NCBI GenBank assembly: GCA_019748195.1
Contig: JAIEPW010000044.1
Location: forward strand, 62,001-126,000
Direction of reading: 5' to 3'
DNA from: Bryobacteraceae bacterium
Lineage (GTDB): Bacteria > Acidobacteriota > Terriglobia > Bryobacterales > Bryobacteraceae
Length of the DNA stretch: 64,000 nucleotides
Below are positions 53,061 to 61,958 of this stretch, in pieces. How positions within the stretch are numbered: position 1 is the first letter of the stretch; every line of letters starts with the position of its first letter. The notes under the pieces were generated by a model. It was not told where the DNA came from, searched no databases, and worked only from the letters and a program-made list of their open reading frames with translations. The translations under genes and the position numbers were made by a program.

Positions 53061-54227
53061 TTATCTCCCAATCGAATTTGCCGCCGTCCGGCTTTTGTCC
53101 GAACTGGCGGAAGTCACTTTCCACAGGCTCCGCGCGGGCACGAAGAACACCGACAGCCCCCGCAGCGCCGCGATCATCATGGTCACGAACGTCCGCGCCG
53201 GGGAGGACAGCTTCTTCAACGGGAAGCTCGCCGGCAGCATGCCGTCCACCGCCGCCAGCGCGTAGAACAATCCTTGCGCCGCCAGCGCCGCCGCGCGCAG
53301 CGGATCGGGCAGGAAGAAGGACGAAGCGCCCGCGCCGATCAGGCACCAGGGCAGCAGCAGCCTGCCCGCCTTGTAGGAAACGAAATGAAACCACATCCGG
53401 TTGCCCGCGCCCAGCAGCCATGGAAACACAGTCAGTATCTGATAATTTCCGGCCAGGGTCCGCACCTTGCGCTGGAACTCGGTGGCGCGCGAGGTAGGGT
53501 AATCGTATGCCCGCGCGCGGGTGTCCACCACCAGCCGGTAGCCGCGCCGGAAGGCGCTCAACGGCAGATACATGTCGTCCAGCAGCGTGTCGCCGGGGAT
53601 GGGCACGTACAGCTCGCGGCGGATCGCGTAGAACGGTCCGGTGGCCCCGAACATTGAGTCGAGGGACGCCAGCCGGTCGCGAATCCAGCTTTCGATTCGC
53701 CAATAAAGGCCGATGTCGCTTTCCTCCTGCGAACCGCCCTTGCGGATCAGCAACTCGCCGCTGACAGTGCCGGTGCGGGGATCGGCAAAGGATTCCACCA
53801 GACGGGCGACGCTGTCCGGCGCGAGTTCCTGGCGCACGTCGGTCAGGATCAGGATCTCGCCGGTGGCATGCGGCACGGCGGCGTTCAGAGCCGCCGGCTT
53901 GCCCCCGCGCGGCTGCACCAGCAGCTCCACGCCCTGAGAGGCGAAATCGCGGGCGATGTTTTCGGTCTCATCCGTCGAGCCGTCCGAAACCACCAGGATC
54001 TGCATGCGTTCGCGCGGGTAGTCGAGCGCCAGCACGCTGCGCAGCTTCTCCGCCAGATAGCGCTCGCCGTTGAAGACCGCGATTACGAAGGTCACCCTCG
54101 GCTGTATGGACGCCTTCGCCACCGGACGCGCGCGGTATCGCGCCCACACCCCCAACAGCAGGGGGTAGCCGATGAGCACGTACGCGGCGATCAGCACCGA
54201 AGCGGCAAAGACAACCAGGGCGATCAC
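53061..54227 (-). CDS. Family 2 glycosyltransferase with transmembrane segments
   Basis: A 388-residue GT2 enzyme. One N-terminal helix (residues 3-25) anchors it. The GT-A domain has VTFVIAVFNGERYL, ILVVSDGSTDETE, ILILTDVRQELAPDS and, further on, GDTLLDDMYLPLSAFRRGY, similar to processive or chain-extending GT2 proteins. Two or three C-terminal helices follow. Its GTG start overlaps the stop of the GT4 gene upstream (GTGA). Donor and acceptor are unknown. Confidence 0.83.
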   Translation of the reverse strand: MIALVVFAASVLIAAYVLIGYPLLLGVWARYRARPVAKASIQPRVTFVIAVFNGERYLAEKLRSVLALDYPRERMQILVVSDGSTDETENIARDFASQGVELLVQPRGGKPAALNAAVPHATGEILILTDVRQELAPDSVARLVESFADPRTGTVSGELLIRKGGSQEESDIGLYWRIESWIRDRLASLDSMFGATGPFYAIRRELYVPIPGDTLLDDMYLPLSAFRRGYRLVVDTRARAYDYPTSRATEFQRKVRTLAGNYQILTVFPWLLGAGNRMWFHFVSYKAGRLLLPWCLIGAGASSFFLPDPLRAAALAAQGLFYALAAVDGMLPASFPLKKLSSPARTFVTMMIAALRGLSVFFVPARSLWKVTSASSDKSRTAANSIGR

Positions 54228-55441
54228 CGGCGGCCGCCCTCCCCGGCAACCTGGGCGAACAACTCCTCATACCGCCGTGCGACCATGGGCAACGAGTAAT
54301 TCGCGACAATCTCCTGCCGCGCCGCCTGACCCATGCGCCCGCGCAGTGCCGCGTCCGCCATCAGGCGGTCCAGCGCCGCGCCGATCGCGGCCTCGCACCC
54401 CACCGGCACCGTGATTCCCTGCACCTCGTCGCGCACCAGTTGTGTGTTGGCGGAAATCGAGCTCACCACCGACGGAAGTCCCGTCGACATGGCCTCCGCC
54501 AGGCTGACCGGAAAACCTTCCAGGGAGGAAACCAGCGCAAACGCGTCGGACAGCCGCAAATAGGATCGGACCTCGTCTACGGCGACCCGTCCCGCGAAAG
54601 TGACGCGATCCTCGATGTGCAGCGTCCGCGCCAGCCGTTCCAGTTCAGTCCGGAGCGGGCCATCGCCCGCCAGCACCAGTCGCGCCTGGGGATGCGCGGC
54701 GCGAGCGATGGCGAAGCCGCGCAGCAGCGACGCCAGTTGCTTCTCCGGCGCCAGGCGTCCCACGAAAGCGGTCACCAGTGCGTCGCGCGGGATGCCGTAG
54801 CGATCCCGCAGCGCTACTCGCGTGGCGGCGTCGGCGGGCGCGAACTCCGCCGTGTCCACCGGATTCGGCATCCACTCCAGTCGCGCCGGGTGGAAGCCGC
54901 ACTGCCGCGCTTCCTCGAACATGTCCTGATTCAACAGCAGGATGCGCCGGGCCCACCGGCGCAGCACCCAAATCTGCAGCCGCCCGGCCGGCGATCGCAG
55001 CAGCTTGCACACTTCGTTCGCGCCCGAGAACTTCATCACCACCGGCTTGCCGCGCAGCCGCGCGGCGATCACTCCCAGAAGCACCTGAATGCCCGGCATC
55101 AGGAAGTACGCAACCTGGTATTCGCCATGCGACCGGAACAGGCGCCAGGCGCTGCCCGCTCCAAACAGATAAGGCCGCCAGCGCGCGTTCGCAATGCGCC
55201 CGAAACTCTCCACCGGCATTCCCGCGCTGTCGATCCAGCGCGGCGTCCTGGGCATCTCCGGACCTCCGGGGCACAGAATCCGCACGCCCCAGCCTTGCGA
55301 TTGCAGGTAGCCGCAGATGCGCTGCGCTTCAATTTCCGATCCCCCGATGATCGGCAGGTAGGACGACGTAACCAGGAAGAAGGATCCGGGCGGCCGCAAC
55401 GTTCCGGCCTGCGCCGCCGCTGGTTGCGGTGTCACCGTCAT
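54224..55441 (-). CDS. Family 4 glycosyltransferase
   Basis: A 405-residue GT-B enzyme. The N-terminal domain begins FFLVTSSYLPIIGGSEIEAQRI with the Gly-rich acceptor loop; the C-terminal domain has FVGRLAPEKQLASLL, LAGDGPLRTELERLA and the retaining GT4 motif SSLEGFPVSLAEAMSTG. ATG 55441 overlaps the stop of the polymerase/ligase gene (ATGA), and the stop overlaps the next GT2 start, so the three genes are translated together. It transfers a sugar in the cytoplasm to the growing repeat. Confidence 0.9.
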   Translation of the reverse strand: MTVTPQPAAAQAGTLRPPGSFFLVTSSYLPIIGGSEIEAQRICGYLQSQGWGVRILCPGGPEMPRTPRWIDSAGMPVESFGRIANARWRPYLFGAGSAWRLFRSHGEYQVAYFLMPGIQVLLGVIAARLRGKPVVMKFSGANEVCKLLRSPAGRLQIWVLRRWARRILLLNQDMFEEARQCGFHPARLEWMPNPVDTAEFAPADAATRVALRDRYGIPRDALVTAFVGRLAPEKQLASLLRGFAIARAAHPQARLVLAGDGPLRTELERLARTLHIEDRVTFAGRVAVDEVRSYLRLSDAFALVSSLEGFPVSLAEAMSTGLPSVVSSISANTQLVRDEVQGITVPVGCEAAIGAALDRLMADAALRGRMGQAARQEIVANYSLPMVARRYEELFAQVAGEGGRR

Positions 55442-56844
55442 GCCTTGGCCGGGCTCCGCGTCTGCTGATCCGCCGCCAGGGCCAGATCGCGGCGCACGCC
55501 CCGATGCAGCGCCACCGCGAGCGCCGCCAGCGCCGGCAGGTACATGGTGTAGCCCATGCTCAGGAAGAAGATGGCGATGCTGAAGCTGACCAGCGACATC
55601 TGCGCGCAGAAGGTCGCCAAATGCAGTTTCTTCCAGCCCGGCTGGCCCTGATACATTCGCGAGGTCGAGCTCAGCAGCCGGTACGTGAACACAATCCCGG
55701 CGATCATCAACAGGAACCCTGGAATCCCTGTTTCACTCGAAACCTGAACGTAGGCGTTGTGGCTCGCCATCCACTTGCCGCTGTTGTGACCCTCCACCTC
55801 CCCGAACCCGTTGGTACCCACACCAAAGATCGGATTTCTGAGCGTCAGCGCGATGCCACGCTTGAACGCATCTTTCCGAGATTCTCCGGATTCCGTTGCT
55901 TCCGTCACTGCACCGTCGCTGCCGAACGTCGAAGCATATCGATCGAGAAGCGACTGTGGGAGCACCAGCACCAGCACCACAAATGTAATCGGGACAAGCG
56001 TGATCAGCATCGCGCGAATTCGCCCCGGCGCCCGAATCAACACAAAAAGCAACAAGCCGAGAAGGCTCAGCATGGCTCCACGCGAGCCGGTCGTGGCGCC
56101 GATGTAGATTGCTGCCACGATTCCGAACAGGGTTACTCCCTTCAGTACCTTGGATTTCGCGCCCAGGAACACAAACAGCAGAAACGGGAAGACGAACAAC
56201 AAATGCGCGGCGAAGTCGTTGGAATTCCCGATAGATCCGAAGTCGAGTTGGAACCGCTCGCCGTCCTCGCCCTTAGCAAATAGTTTCCCGGTTAGTATGT
56301 TCACCAAAGCTGCACAGGCGATGGCGAAGTAGTAGCGGTAGGTTTCCTCCAGAGTGATCGCGAAGCCACCAAGAACGACCATTGTGAGCAGGCTTGTTTG
56401 CAAAAAGCCAAGCACCATTTGCAGAGATCCCGTCGGCCAGTAGCTGAACGGGACACCCGCCAGACACCAGATCGTCAGGAGCACCCAGACGATTGTAGGT
56501 TTGTGCTGCAGGGCGCGCCCCAGACCTCCAGATGCGATTACCGCCGGCACCACCAGCACTGTAAAGATCAACAATACGCGGGTGTTGATGCCCACCCACT
56601 GCATCAGCACTTCATGGACGAATCCGAACCGCAGGAAGATGAAAATCAAGCCCAGGAACAGGCCGATGTTGCGAACCGAGTTCAGTTCATCCGAGCGGAA
56701 GCGCTGCAGAACATGAGCCGGGACGCCCGGGAGCGGCGCGGCGGCTCGCACGGGAAGAGTAGCGGTTCGAGGCAACCGCGCGGTGGGCGCCAGCGCCGGT
56801 CCGGAGCGGTACGACTGGACCCCGGATCGCGTCGGCTCCTTCAT
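55438..56844 (-). CDS. O-antigen polymerase or ligase-like membrane protein (Wzy/WaaL)
   Basis: A 468-residue protein with a 50-residue cytoplasmic N-terminus and about eleven transmembrane helices. The large periplasmic loop between about 300 and 370 contains FKRGIALTLRNPIFGVGTNGFGE and ASHNAYVQVSSETGIPGFL, the Wzy_C pattern with the conserved His and Glu. Wzy polymerases join repeats, WaaL ligases transfer the chain to lipid A core; the two are not separable by this motif. It lies inside a glycosyltransferase cluster, so polymerase is somewhat more likely. Confidence 0.87.
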   Translation of the reverse strand: MKEPTRSGVQSYRSGPALAPTARLPRTATLPVRAAAPLPGVPAHVLQRFRSDELNSVRNIGLFLGLIFIFLRFGFVHEVLMQWVGINTRVLLIFTVLVVPAVIASGGLGRALQHKPTIVWVLLTIWCLAGVPFSYWPTGSLQMVLGFLQTSLLTMVVLGGFAITLEETYRYYFAIACAALVNILTGKLFAKGEDGERFQLDFGSIGNSNDFAAHLLFVFPFLLFVFLGAKSKVLKGVTLFGIVAAIYIGATTGSRGAMLSLLGLLLFVLIRAPGRIRAMLITLVPITFVVLVLVLPQSLLDRYASTFGSDGAVTEATESGESRKDAFKRGIALTLRNPIFGVGTNGFGEVEGHNSGKWMASHNAYVQVSSETGIPGFLLMIAGIVFTYRLLSSTSRMYQGQPGWKKLHLATFCAQMSLVSFSIAIFFLSMGYTMYLPALAALAVALHRGVRRDLALAADQQTRSPAKA

Positions 56845-56945
56845 AACTTCAATGTTAACATTGCGTCCTGCCGCAACCGATCAGCAAAACACCCTTCCGG
56901 GCAGCGCTTTAGCGTTCGCCTGAGGAAAGTCGTAAGATTTTTCAC

Positions 56946-57893
56946 TTACCGGCTCCGAACGCCGCGAATCAGGGCTCCCGCGGGTACTGCAAGGGGCGTT
57001 GCGGACGCGAAAGCGGCAATTTGGTACGGGTTCCACCAATCGGTCCAGGCGACGTGATCCCGCACCAGTCTGGCGGCGGGCCGCCATTGTCCGAAGTAGC
57101 CCTGAACACAGGCGGCCTTCGCTGCCCGCCAGCTAAGTAGCTGACGTAAAAGATCTTGCAGGTGCGACGGACAGATCGCCCGCACCTCTTCGGGGTGCAG
57201 GAGGAACGGCTCCGGAGGCCGCGCCTGGCGGTAATTGCCGCTCAAAGCCGAAGCCTCGCGATGAAATTCCACCTGCGGATCGAAGCGGAAGTGGACCGCT
57301 TCGGTGAGCAGCATTTTCAGGTACAGCATGGCGTCCTCGCCGAACCGGCAGCGATCCCGGTTATAAAACCCGCCCAGCGCGCGGACGGTGTCGACGCGGC
57401 TGACGGTGGAGCAACTGCTCATGAAAGAGAGCATATGAGTCAGCAGCTTAGGCCCGGTCGTTGGGGTGACGCGATGCACTCCCGGAGTCAGCCCGCGAGC
57501 CCGCCACATGGGTTCGGTGTCGCGCGCACCGGGATACTCCAGATACCCGCAGGTAGCCGAGCAAACGCCCGGATTCTGGTCCAGAATGGCGATGCTTGCC
57601 TCCAGATACTCCGGACGCCAGGCGTCATCGGCGTCGAGAAACGCAACCAGGCCGGCGCGAGCCTCGGCGATGCCCCGGTTGCGCGCGGCCCCCGGACCCG
57701 CATTGGCCTGTGTTATCAACCGGAAACGGGCGTCCGGGAAGGCCTCGACAACAGCAGGACTTCCGTCGGTGGAACCGTCGTCGACCACGATGACTTCGAA
57801 GTCGCCGAACGTCTGCGCGGCGATGGAACGCAGAGTCCGCTCCACCCAGGCGATTTTGTTGTACAGCGGGACAATGACGGAAACACGGAGCAT
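56946..57893 (-). CDS. Family 2 glycosyltransferase
   Basis: A 315-residue GT2 protein. The GT-A domain has VSVIVPLYNKIAWVERTL, VIVVDDGSTDGS, NAGPGAARNRGIAEARA and FLDADDAWRPEYL. The C-terminal half is helical with a single possible hydrophobic segment at the end (TPLAVPAGALIRG). It precedes the polymerase/ligase gene with a 101-base gap, where no terminator is clear. It probably adds one sugar to the repeat. Confidence 0.87.
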   Translation of the reverse strand: MLRVSVIVPLYNKIAWVERTLRSIAAQTFGDFEVIVVDDGSTDGSPAVVEAFPDARFRLITQANAGPGAARNRGIAEARAGLVAFLDADDAWRPEYLEASIAILDQNPGVCSATCGYLEYPGARDTEPMWRARGLTPGVHRVTPTTGPKLLTHMLSFMSSCSTVSRVDTVRALGGFYNRDRCRFGEDAMLYLKMLLTEAVHFRFDPQVEFHREASALSGNYRQARPPEPFLLHPEEVRAICPSHLQDLLRQLLSWRAAKAACVQGYFGQWRPAARLVRDHVAWTDWWNPYQIAAFASATPLAVPAGALIRGVRSR

Positions 57894-58084
57894 CAGGAAG
57901 CCAAGACCAGAGATAGCCGATCCGCGGGCGAAAGAGCAAGTTTTTCGCGGGTGACGGAACAGCGGGCGATTTTTTACTTGATCGTAAGCTGCTGTTTCTA
58001 GGAATGTTTAGCTCGCTAACCGGAGTGTTTCGGTTGCACGATGTCGCGGATGTTCCTTTACGGTGGCGGACAGGAGGCATCGCC

Positions 58085-58957
58085 TTGAAAGCATGGATTC
58101 TGGCGGGATGGCTCGTGTCCATCCCAGCGTTTGCGCAAACCCAAGTGGACCTACGGACGCAGTCCCGCGGGGTGGATTTCAGCGGATCGCGGGGAACCCG
58201 GCCGTTTGAGTCCGGCGGCATTCTGCCGGCCACCTGCACGGCAGGGGAAATGTTCTTTCGGACCAGCGCCCCGGCGGGCCGCAACCTGTACGGTTGCGTT
58301 GCCGCGAACACCTGGGCGCTGCAGGGGGATGGGGGCACGGAGCTGCCGCCGGGCTCGGTCTTGACGGTTCGGAGCGGTGGAACTCTGGTCGGAACGACGG
58401 CGGCTGTCGATGTTCTTGCAGGGAGCGGGATCCTGACCTCGGTGATCCAGTCAGGAGGTTCGATCAGTGTGCAGCACAGCGCGGATACCGCGTTGCTCCA
58501 GACTCGGGAGGAGGCCCAGGCCGGAACGGGCGTTTACTGCGCGTCGGCGGGAGGAACGGGCAACGATTTCGCCTGTACGCTGTCGCCGGTGCTGCGATCG
58601 TACACGCCGGGAATGGCGTTAAACTGGAAGCCAGACCGGAATAACAGCAGCGGAGCTACCACGTTGAATATCGACACGTTAGGCCCGGTCGCCGTGAAAC
58701 TGGCGGACGGCGTCAGCGACCCCGCGGCGGGGGACCTGATCGCGGGACGGCTGTATCCGCTGTGGCACGACGGAGCAAATTTCCGATTGCAGCAGATGGT
58801 CACATCTTCGAACTCGCTGACAGCCAACCGGCCGGCGTGCGCCGAGGGGCTGCGGGGCCGGCTGTGGTTTTCCCAAGCCGCTGCCGGAGCGCAGGATCAA
58901 CTGGCGGTCTGCGCCAAGGATGCCGCCGACGCCTACGCCTGGCGGAGTTTGTACTAA
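58085..58957 (+). CDS. Secreted protein with tail-fibre-like domain
   Basis: A 290-residue protein with a signal peptide (MKAWILAGWLVSIPAFAQ). The start TTG 58085 has GGAGGC upstream; the frame is open to 58004. Residues about 151-237 (GTGNDFACTLSPVL, ATTLNIDTLGPVAVKLADG, AAGDLIAGRLYPLWHDGANF) resemble the stalk or receptor-binding domain found in phage tail fibres. On both sides lie copies of a Cys-bearing motif (CTAGEMFFRTSAPAGRNLYGC and a C-terminal version with CAEGLRGRLWFSQ). It is followed 2 bases later by another secreted protein. The function is unknown; polysaccharide binding is a guess from context. Confidence 0.7.
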   Translation: MKAWILAGWLVSIPAFAQTQVDLRTQSRGVDFSGSRGTRPFESGGILPATCTAGEMFFRTSAPAGRNLYGCVAANTWALQGDGGTELPPGSVLTVRSGGTLVGTTAAVDVLAGSGILTSVIQSGGSISVQHSADTALLQTREEAQAGTGVYCASAGGTGNDFACTLSPVLRSYTPGMALNWKPDRNNSSGATTLNIDTLGPVAVKLADGVSDPAAGDLIAGRLYPLWHDGANFRLQQMVTSSNSLTANRPACAEGLRGRLWFSQAAAGAQDQLAVCAKDAADAYAWRSLY

Positions 58958-58959
58958 CC

Positions 58960-61956
58960 ATGAACAGAATTCTGCTGATTCCCACGATCCTGCTGTGTGC
59001 TGTCCCGGCGCTGGCTTCGCGCTCTCTGACGCTCTCGGGCAGCCAGGCGGTGAGTTTTCCGATTCCCACCAACAACCCCTACGCGAGCCTGGGTTCGTAT
59101 CGGGTGGAGTTCCGGATTCATGGCTTCGCCCTGACCTCAGAGAACACGTCGGTCTATTGGGCAGGCTTTCATTACTGCATGATCACCGAGGCCCGGCAGC
59201 TTCGCTGCGTGGACGGAGCGGCCGACGCGAACCTGCGCAGCCATGCGCAGGCGGCGGTGGATCTGACCGGACGCACGGACGTCCGCGTACGCACGCAAAG
59301 CGACATCGCGAATAAGCGGTGGACGATGGAAGTTTGGAATGGGGACGGCACGGGATATGTGCTGCGCAGTGTGAGCCTGCAGAACGCCGCGGCGGCCAGC
59401 TATCACTGGCCGGACGCCTGGATCGGGAGTTCCGCGGCCTGGACCGGCTGGAGGAAGTTCACGGGCGCGTTCGCGTTCTTGCGCTGGTCGTCGAGCCTGG
59501 TGGCGCTGGGTTCGCGTCCGCCGGCCGATGGAACGACCGGGAACCTGCTCAGCCTGGAACTCGAGAACAACCTGCAGGACAGTTCGGGCAAGGGCTTGAA
59601 CGGATCCATGTCCGGAGGCGGTGCTCAGTATGCGAATGCCCCGGCTTATCCTCCACGCGCCGAAATCCGTGCCACGGACGTGGTGCGCGCGGGCTCCACG
59701 GCGCGGCTGGATGCGCGGAGTTCCTTCTCGACGGTGGGCGCCGGGACGCCGGACAGTTTCGAGTTTCAGCAGGTCTCGGGTCCCGAGGGGGTCGAGTTCC
59801 GCGAATCGGAAACGGGCACGGCGGAAGTAGCGCTGCCGCTGGCGGGAACGTACAGGTTTCGAGTGACGGTGAAGGACAGCGTGGGCGCCGCCGAGGGCGA
59901 GATCGAGATCGGCGCGGTGGCTACGGATAACAAGGGCGTGGTGATTTATCCTGACGAGGGCACGGCATTCCTGTTGGGTCCAATGACCATGTGGGGCAAG
60001 TCGCCGTGGCCGTTCTTCGATGTGACGGATCGCAGGGTGGCGGACACGCTGGGTCCGGCGGTGCCGCCGCTGGCGCAGGGACAGGTAAGGCCGGGGACGG
60101 TCGCAATCAATCCGGCGTGGACCGGTCCCGCTTACATCGAAGGAACCGGAACGCAGTTTACGCGGGAGTTCGGGTGCGCCGGGGTGCTGCAGAACGCGAT
60201 CACGGCCACCGAAACCGCGATCACGGTGCAGGCGGACTATGGCTCGGCCTACCAGGTGAACCAATCCATTCAAATCGGAAACGAGTTCCTGTATATCACG
60301 GCGATTTCCGGCGACACGCTGACGGTGGAGCGGGGACGGGGCGGCACCACGGCGGCGGCGCATGCACAGGGCGATCCGGTGCGGGCGGTGGCGAACGTGT
60401 TCGTGCACTGGAATCCGCCAGGAGAACCGCAAGGCTCGGGCAGGCTGTTTGTCGAGGTCTCCCGCAACCAGAATTGCACCGATACGCGGCTTTACCTTTC
60501 GGAGTACTACTATCCGCATCCGGCGCAAAGCGGGCTAACTTACTCGCGGGTTGCGGGAGCGGAGATTCTCAACATTTACAACTACGGCTACGCCGGTCCC
60601 GGCGGAACCTACAACTGGAACTACTACGACAATGTCATCTCCTACTACCGGATGTATTACCGGACGGGCCTGACCAAGTATCGCGACTGGGCGCGAGCGC
60701 TCGCGGACACGTGGTGGCTGATGCCGCTGGACCACGGAATGGCGGGCATTGTGCCTCGCGTGGGAGCGGCGATGGGCATCATGCTGCGGGCGCTGGACGG
60801 CCGGCCGGAATGGTGGCCTGGAATCCAGAAGTACGTGGATACGCAGTTCAACGGGTGGGTGCTGTTTCAGAGCTGCGGCGATTGCGCGGCGCCCGCGCGC
60901 AACGTGTATGAACCTCGTGAGAGCGGGTACGCCACGCTGTACATGGCGCTGCTGGCGAAGCTGCATCCGGATGCCGCGGTACGCGACCAGTCGTACACAA
61001 AAGTCAAGAACGCGGTGATGAATTACTGGCTGCCGAAACAACGCATCTCCGACGACGAGCTTCAGAACGGCGAATTCTGGACGTTTTACACGCAAAATCC
61101 CGCCTATGGGCAGGGCTCGCAGCCATTCATGCACGCCTGGCCGATGCTCGGGCTGCTGTACACCCGAGAGGTGATGCTGGAGCGCGGCGACACCGCGGAA
61201 GCGGGTCAGGTTCAGGCGGCGGTGGAACGCGCGGCGCAGTTCCTGTGGAACACGCGAGACCAGAGGCGGCGCGGCCTTTACTACACGGTTCACTACAACT
61301 ACTGCACCACGCCGGGCGACATACTGACCGATCCGATCCGCGGTTTCCGCTCCTGCGATTCGGGCTGCGGCGATATCGCCGTTTGCAACCGCTCCCTACT
61401 GAACACCGTGATCGGCCCGGTGAGCTGGCTGTACCGGATCACGGGCAATCCGGTCTACCGGAATTACGCGGAGGAATGGTTCGCGGCGAATTTCGGAGGA
61501 CCGGACGGCGGCGCCAACAGCATGACGGAAGCGACGGGGCCGCTGGCGGATGGTAAGCACGGAGAATTGGGCAACGCGCTGCCTTCGTGCGCCAACGCCG
61601 CCCCGCCGTGCGGGGGCGACACCGGTCCGTCCCCGAAGGGAGCAAAGGACTGGGCGCAGGGCACCGGCGCGGCGGGAGCGGGGACGCATTTGGGACACCG
61701 CCTGGGCGGGGTGGATTCTCCGTCGCCGGCGGTGGCCCAGTTTGCCTTCAAGCTGGAGGATTTTGCGCCCGCGAACCGGGCCCGGGTAACGGTAATCCAG
61801 CCGAGCGGCAAGACGCAGGTGGTGACCTGCGCGGCTTCGCCGTGCGCGCTGCCCCTGGACTCGCGGCAGGGCGATCATATGGTGCGGGTGGAGTACCTGG
61901 ACGCCGGGGGACGCGTGGTGAACAAAGCCAAGGCGAAGCGCCTGAGCTGCCCGTAG
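58960..61956 (+). CDS. Large secreted protein, possible polysaccharide-active enzyme
   Basis: A 998-residue protein with signal peptide (MNRILLIPTILLCAVPALA). Residues about 20-215 look like a concanavalin/LamG-type beta sandwich (SLGSYRVEFRIHGFAL, LLSLELENNLQDSSGKGLNG). Residues about 225-320 form a PKD-like domain (DARSSFSTVGAGTPDSFEF, GTYRFRVTVKDSVG). Residues about 480-860 are helix-rich with repeated aromatic segments (NVISYYRMYYRTGLTKYRDWA, WYPLP-less WTFYTQNPAYG, MHAWPMLGLLYTREVM), the style of (alpha/alpha)-toroid lyases and glycosidases. A short beta domain ends the protein. No catalytic motif was recognised. It lies next to a surface-polymer locus, so a role in trimming it is possible. 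Confidence 0.65.
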   Translation: MNRILLIPTILLCAVPALASRSLTLSGSQAVSFPIPTNNPYASLGSYRVEFRIHGFALTSENTSVYWAGFHYCMITEARQLRCVDGAADANLRSHAQAAVDLTGRTDVRVRTQSDIANKRWTMEVWNGDGTGYVLRSVSLQNAAAASYHWPDAWIGSSAAWTGWRKFTGAFAFLRWSSSLVALGSRPPADGTTGNLLSLELENNLQDSSGKGLNGSMSGGGAQYANAPAYPPRAEIRATDVVRAGSTARLDARSSFSTVGAGTPDSFEFQQVSGPEGVEFRESETGTAEVALPLAGTYRFRVTVKDSVGAAEGEIEIGAVATDNKGVVIYPDEGTAFLLGPMTMWGKSPWPFFDVTDRRVADTLGPAVPPLAQGQVRPGTVAINPAWTGPAYIEGTGTQFTREFGCAGVLQNAITATETAITVQADYGSAYQVNQSIQIGNEFLYITAISGDTLTVERGRGGTTAAAHAQGDPVRAVANVFVHWNPPGEPQGSGRLFVEVSRNQNCTDTRLYLSEYYYPHPAQSGLTYSRVAGAEILNIYNYGYAGPGGTYNWNYYDNVISYYRMYYRTGLTKYRDWARALADTWWLMPLDHGMAGIVPRVGAAMGIMLRALDGRPEWWPGIQKYVDTQFNGWVLFQSCGDCAAPARNVYEPRESGYATLYMALLAKLHPDAAVRDQSYTKVKNAVMNYWLPKQRISDDELQNGEFWTFYTQNPAYGQGSQPFMHAWPMLGLLYTREVMLERGDTAEAGQVQAAVERAAQFLWNTRDQRRRGLYYTVHYNYCTTPGDILTDPIRGFRSCDSGCGDIAVCNRSLLNTVIGPVSWLYRITGNPVYRNYAEEWFAANFGGPDGGANSMTEATGPLADGKHGELGNALPSCANAAPPCGGDTGPSPKGAKDWAQGTGAAGAGTHLGHRLGGVDSPSPAVAQFAFKLEDFAPANRARVTVIQPSGKTQVVTCAASPCALPLDSRQGDHMVRVEYLDAGGRVVNKAKAKRLSCP

Positions 61957-61958
61957 AC

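Noticed and set aside
57925-57970. Partial inverted repeat GCGAAA/TTTCGC before the secreted protein genes
   Set aside because: Only six pairs with no T-run or known operator pattern; likely chance in high-GC DNA.
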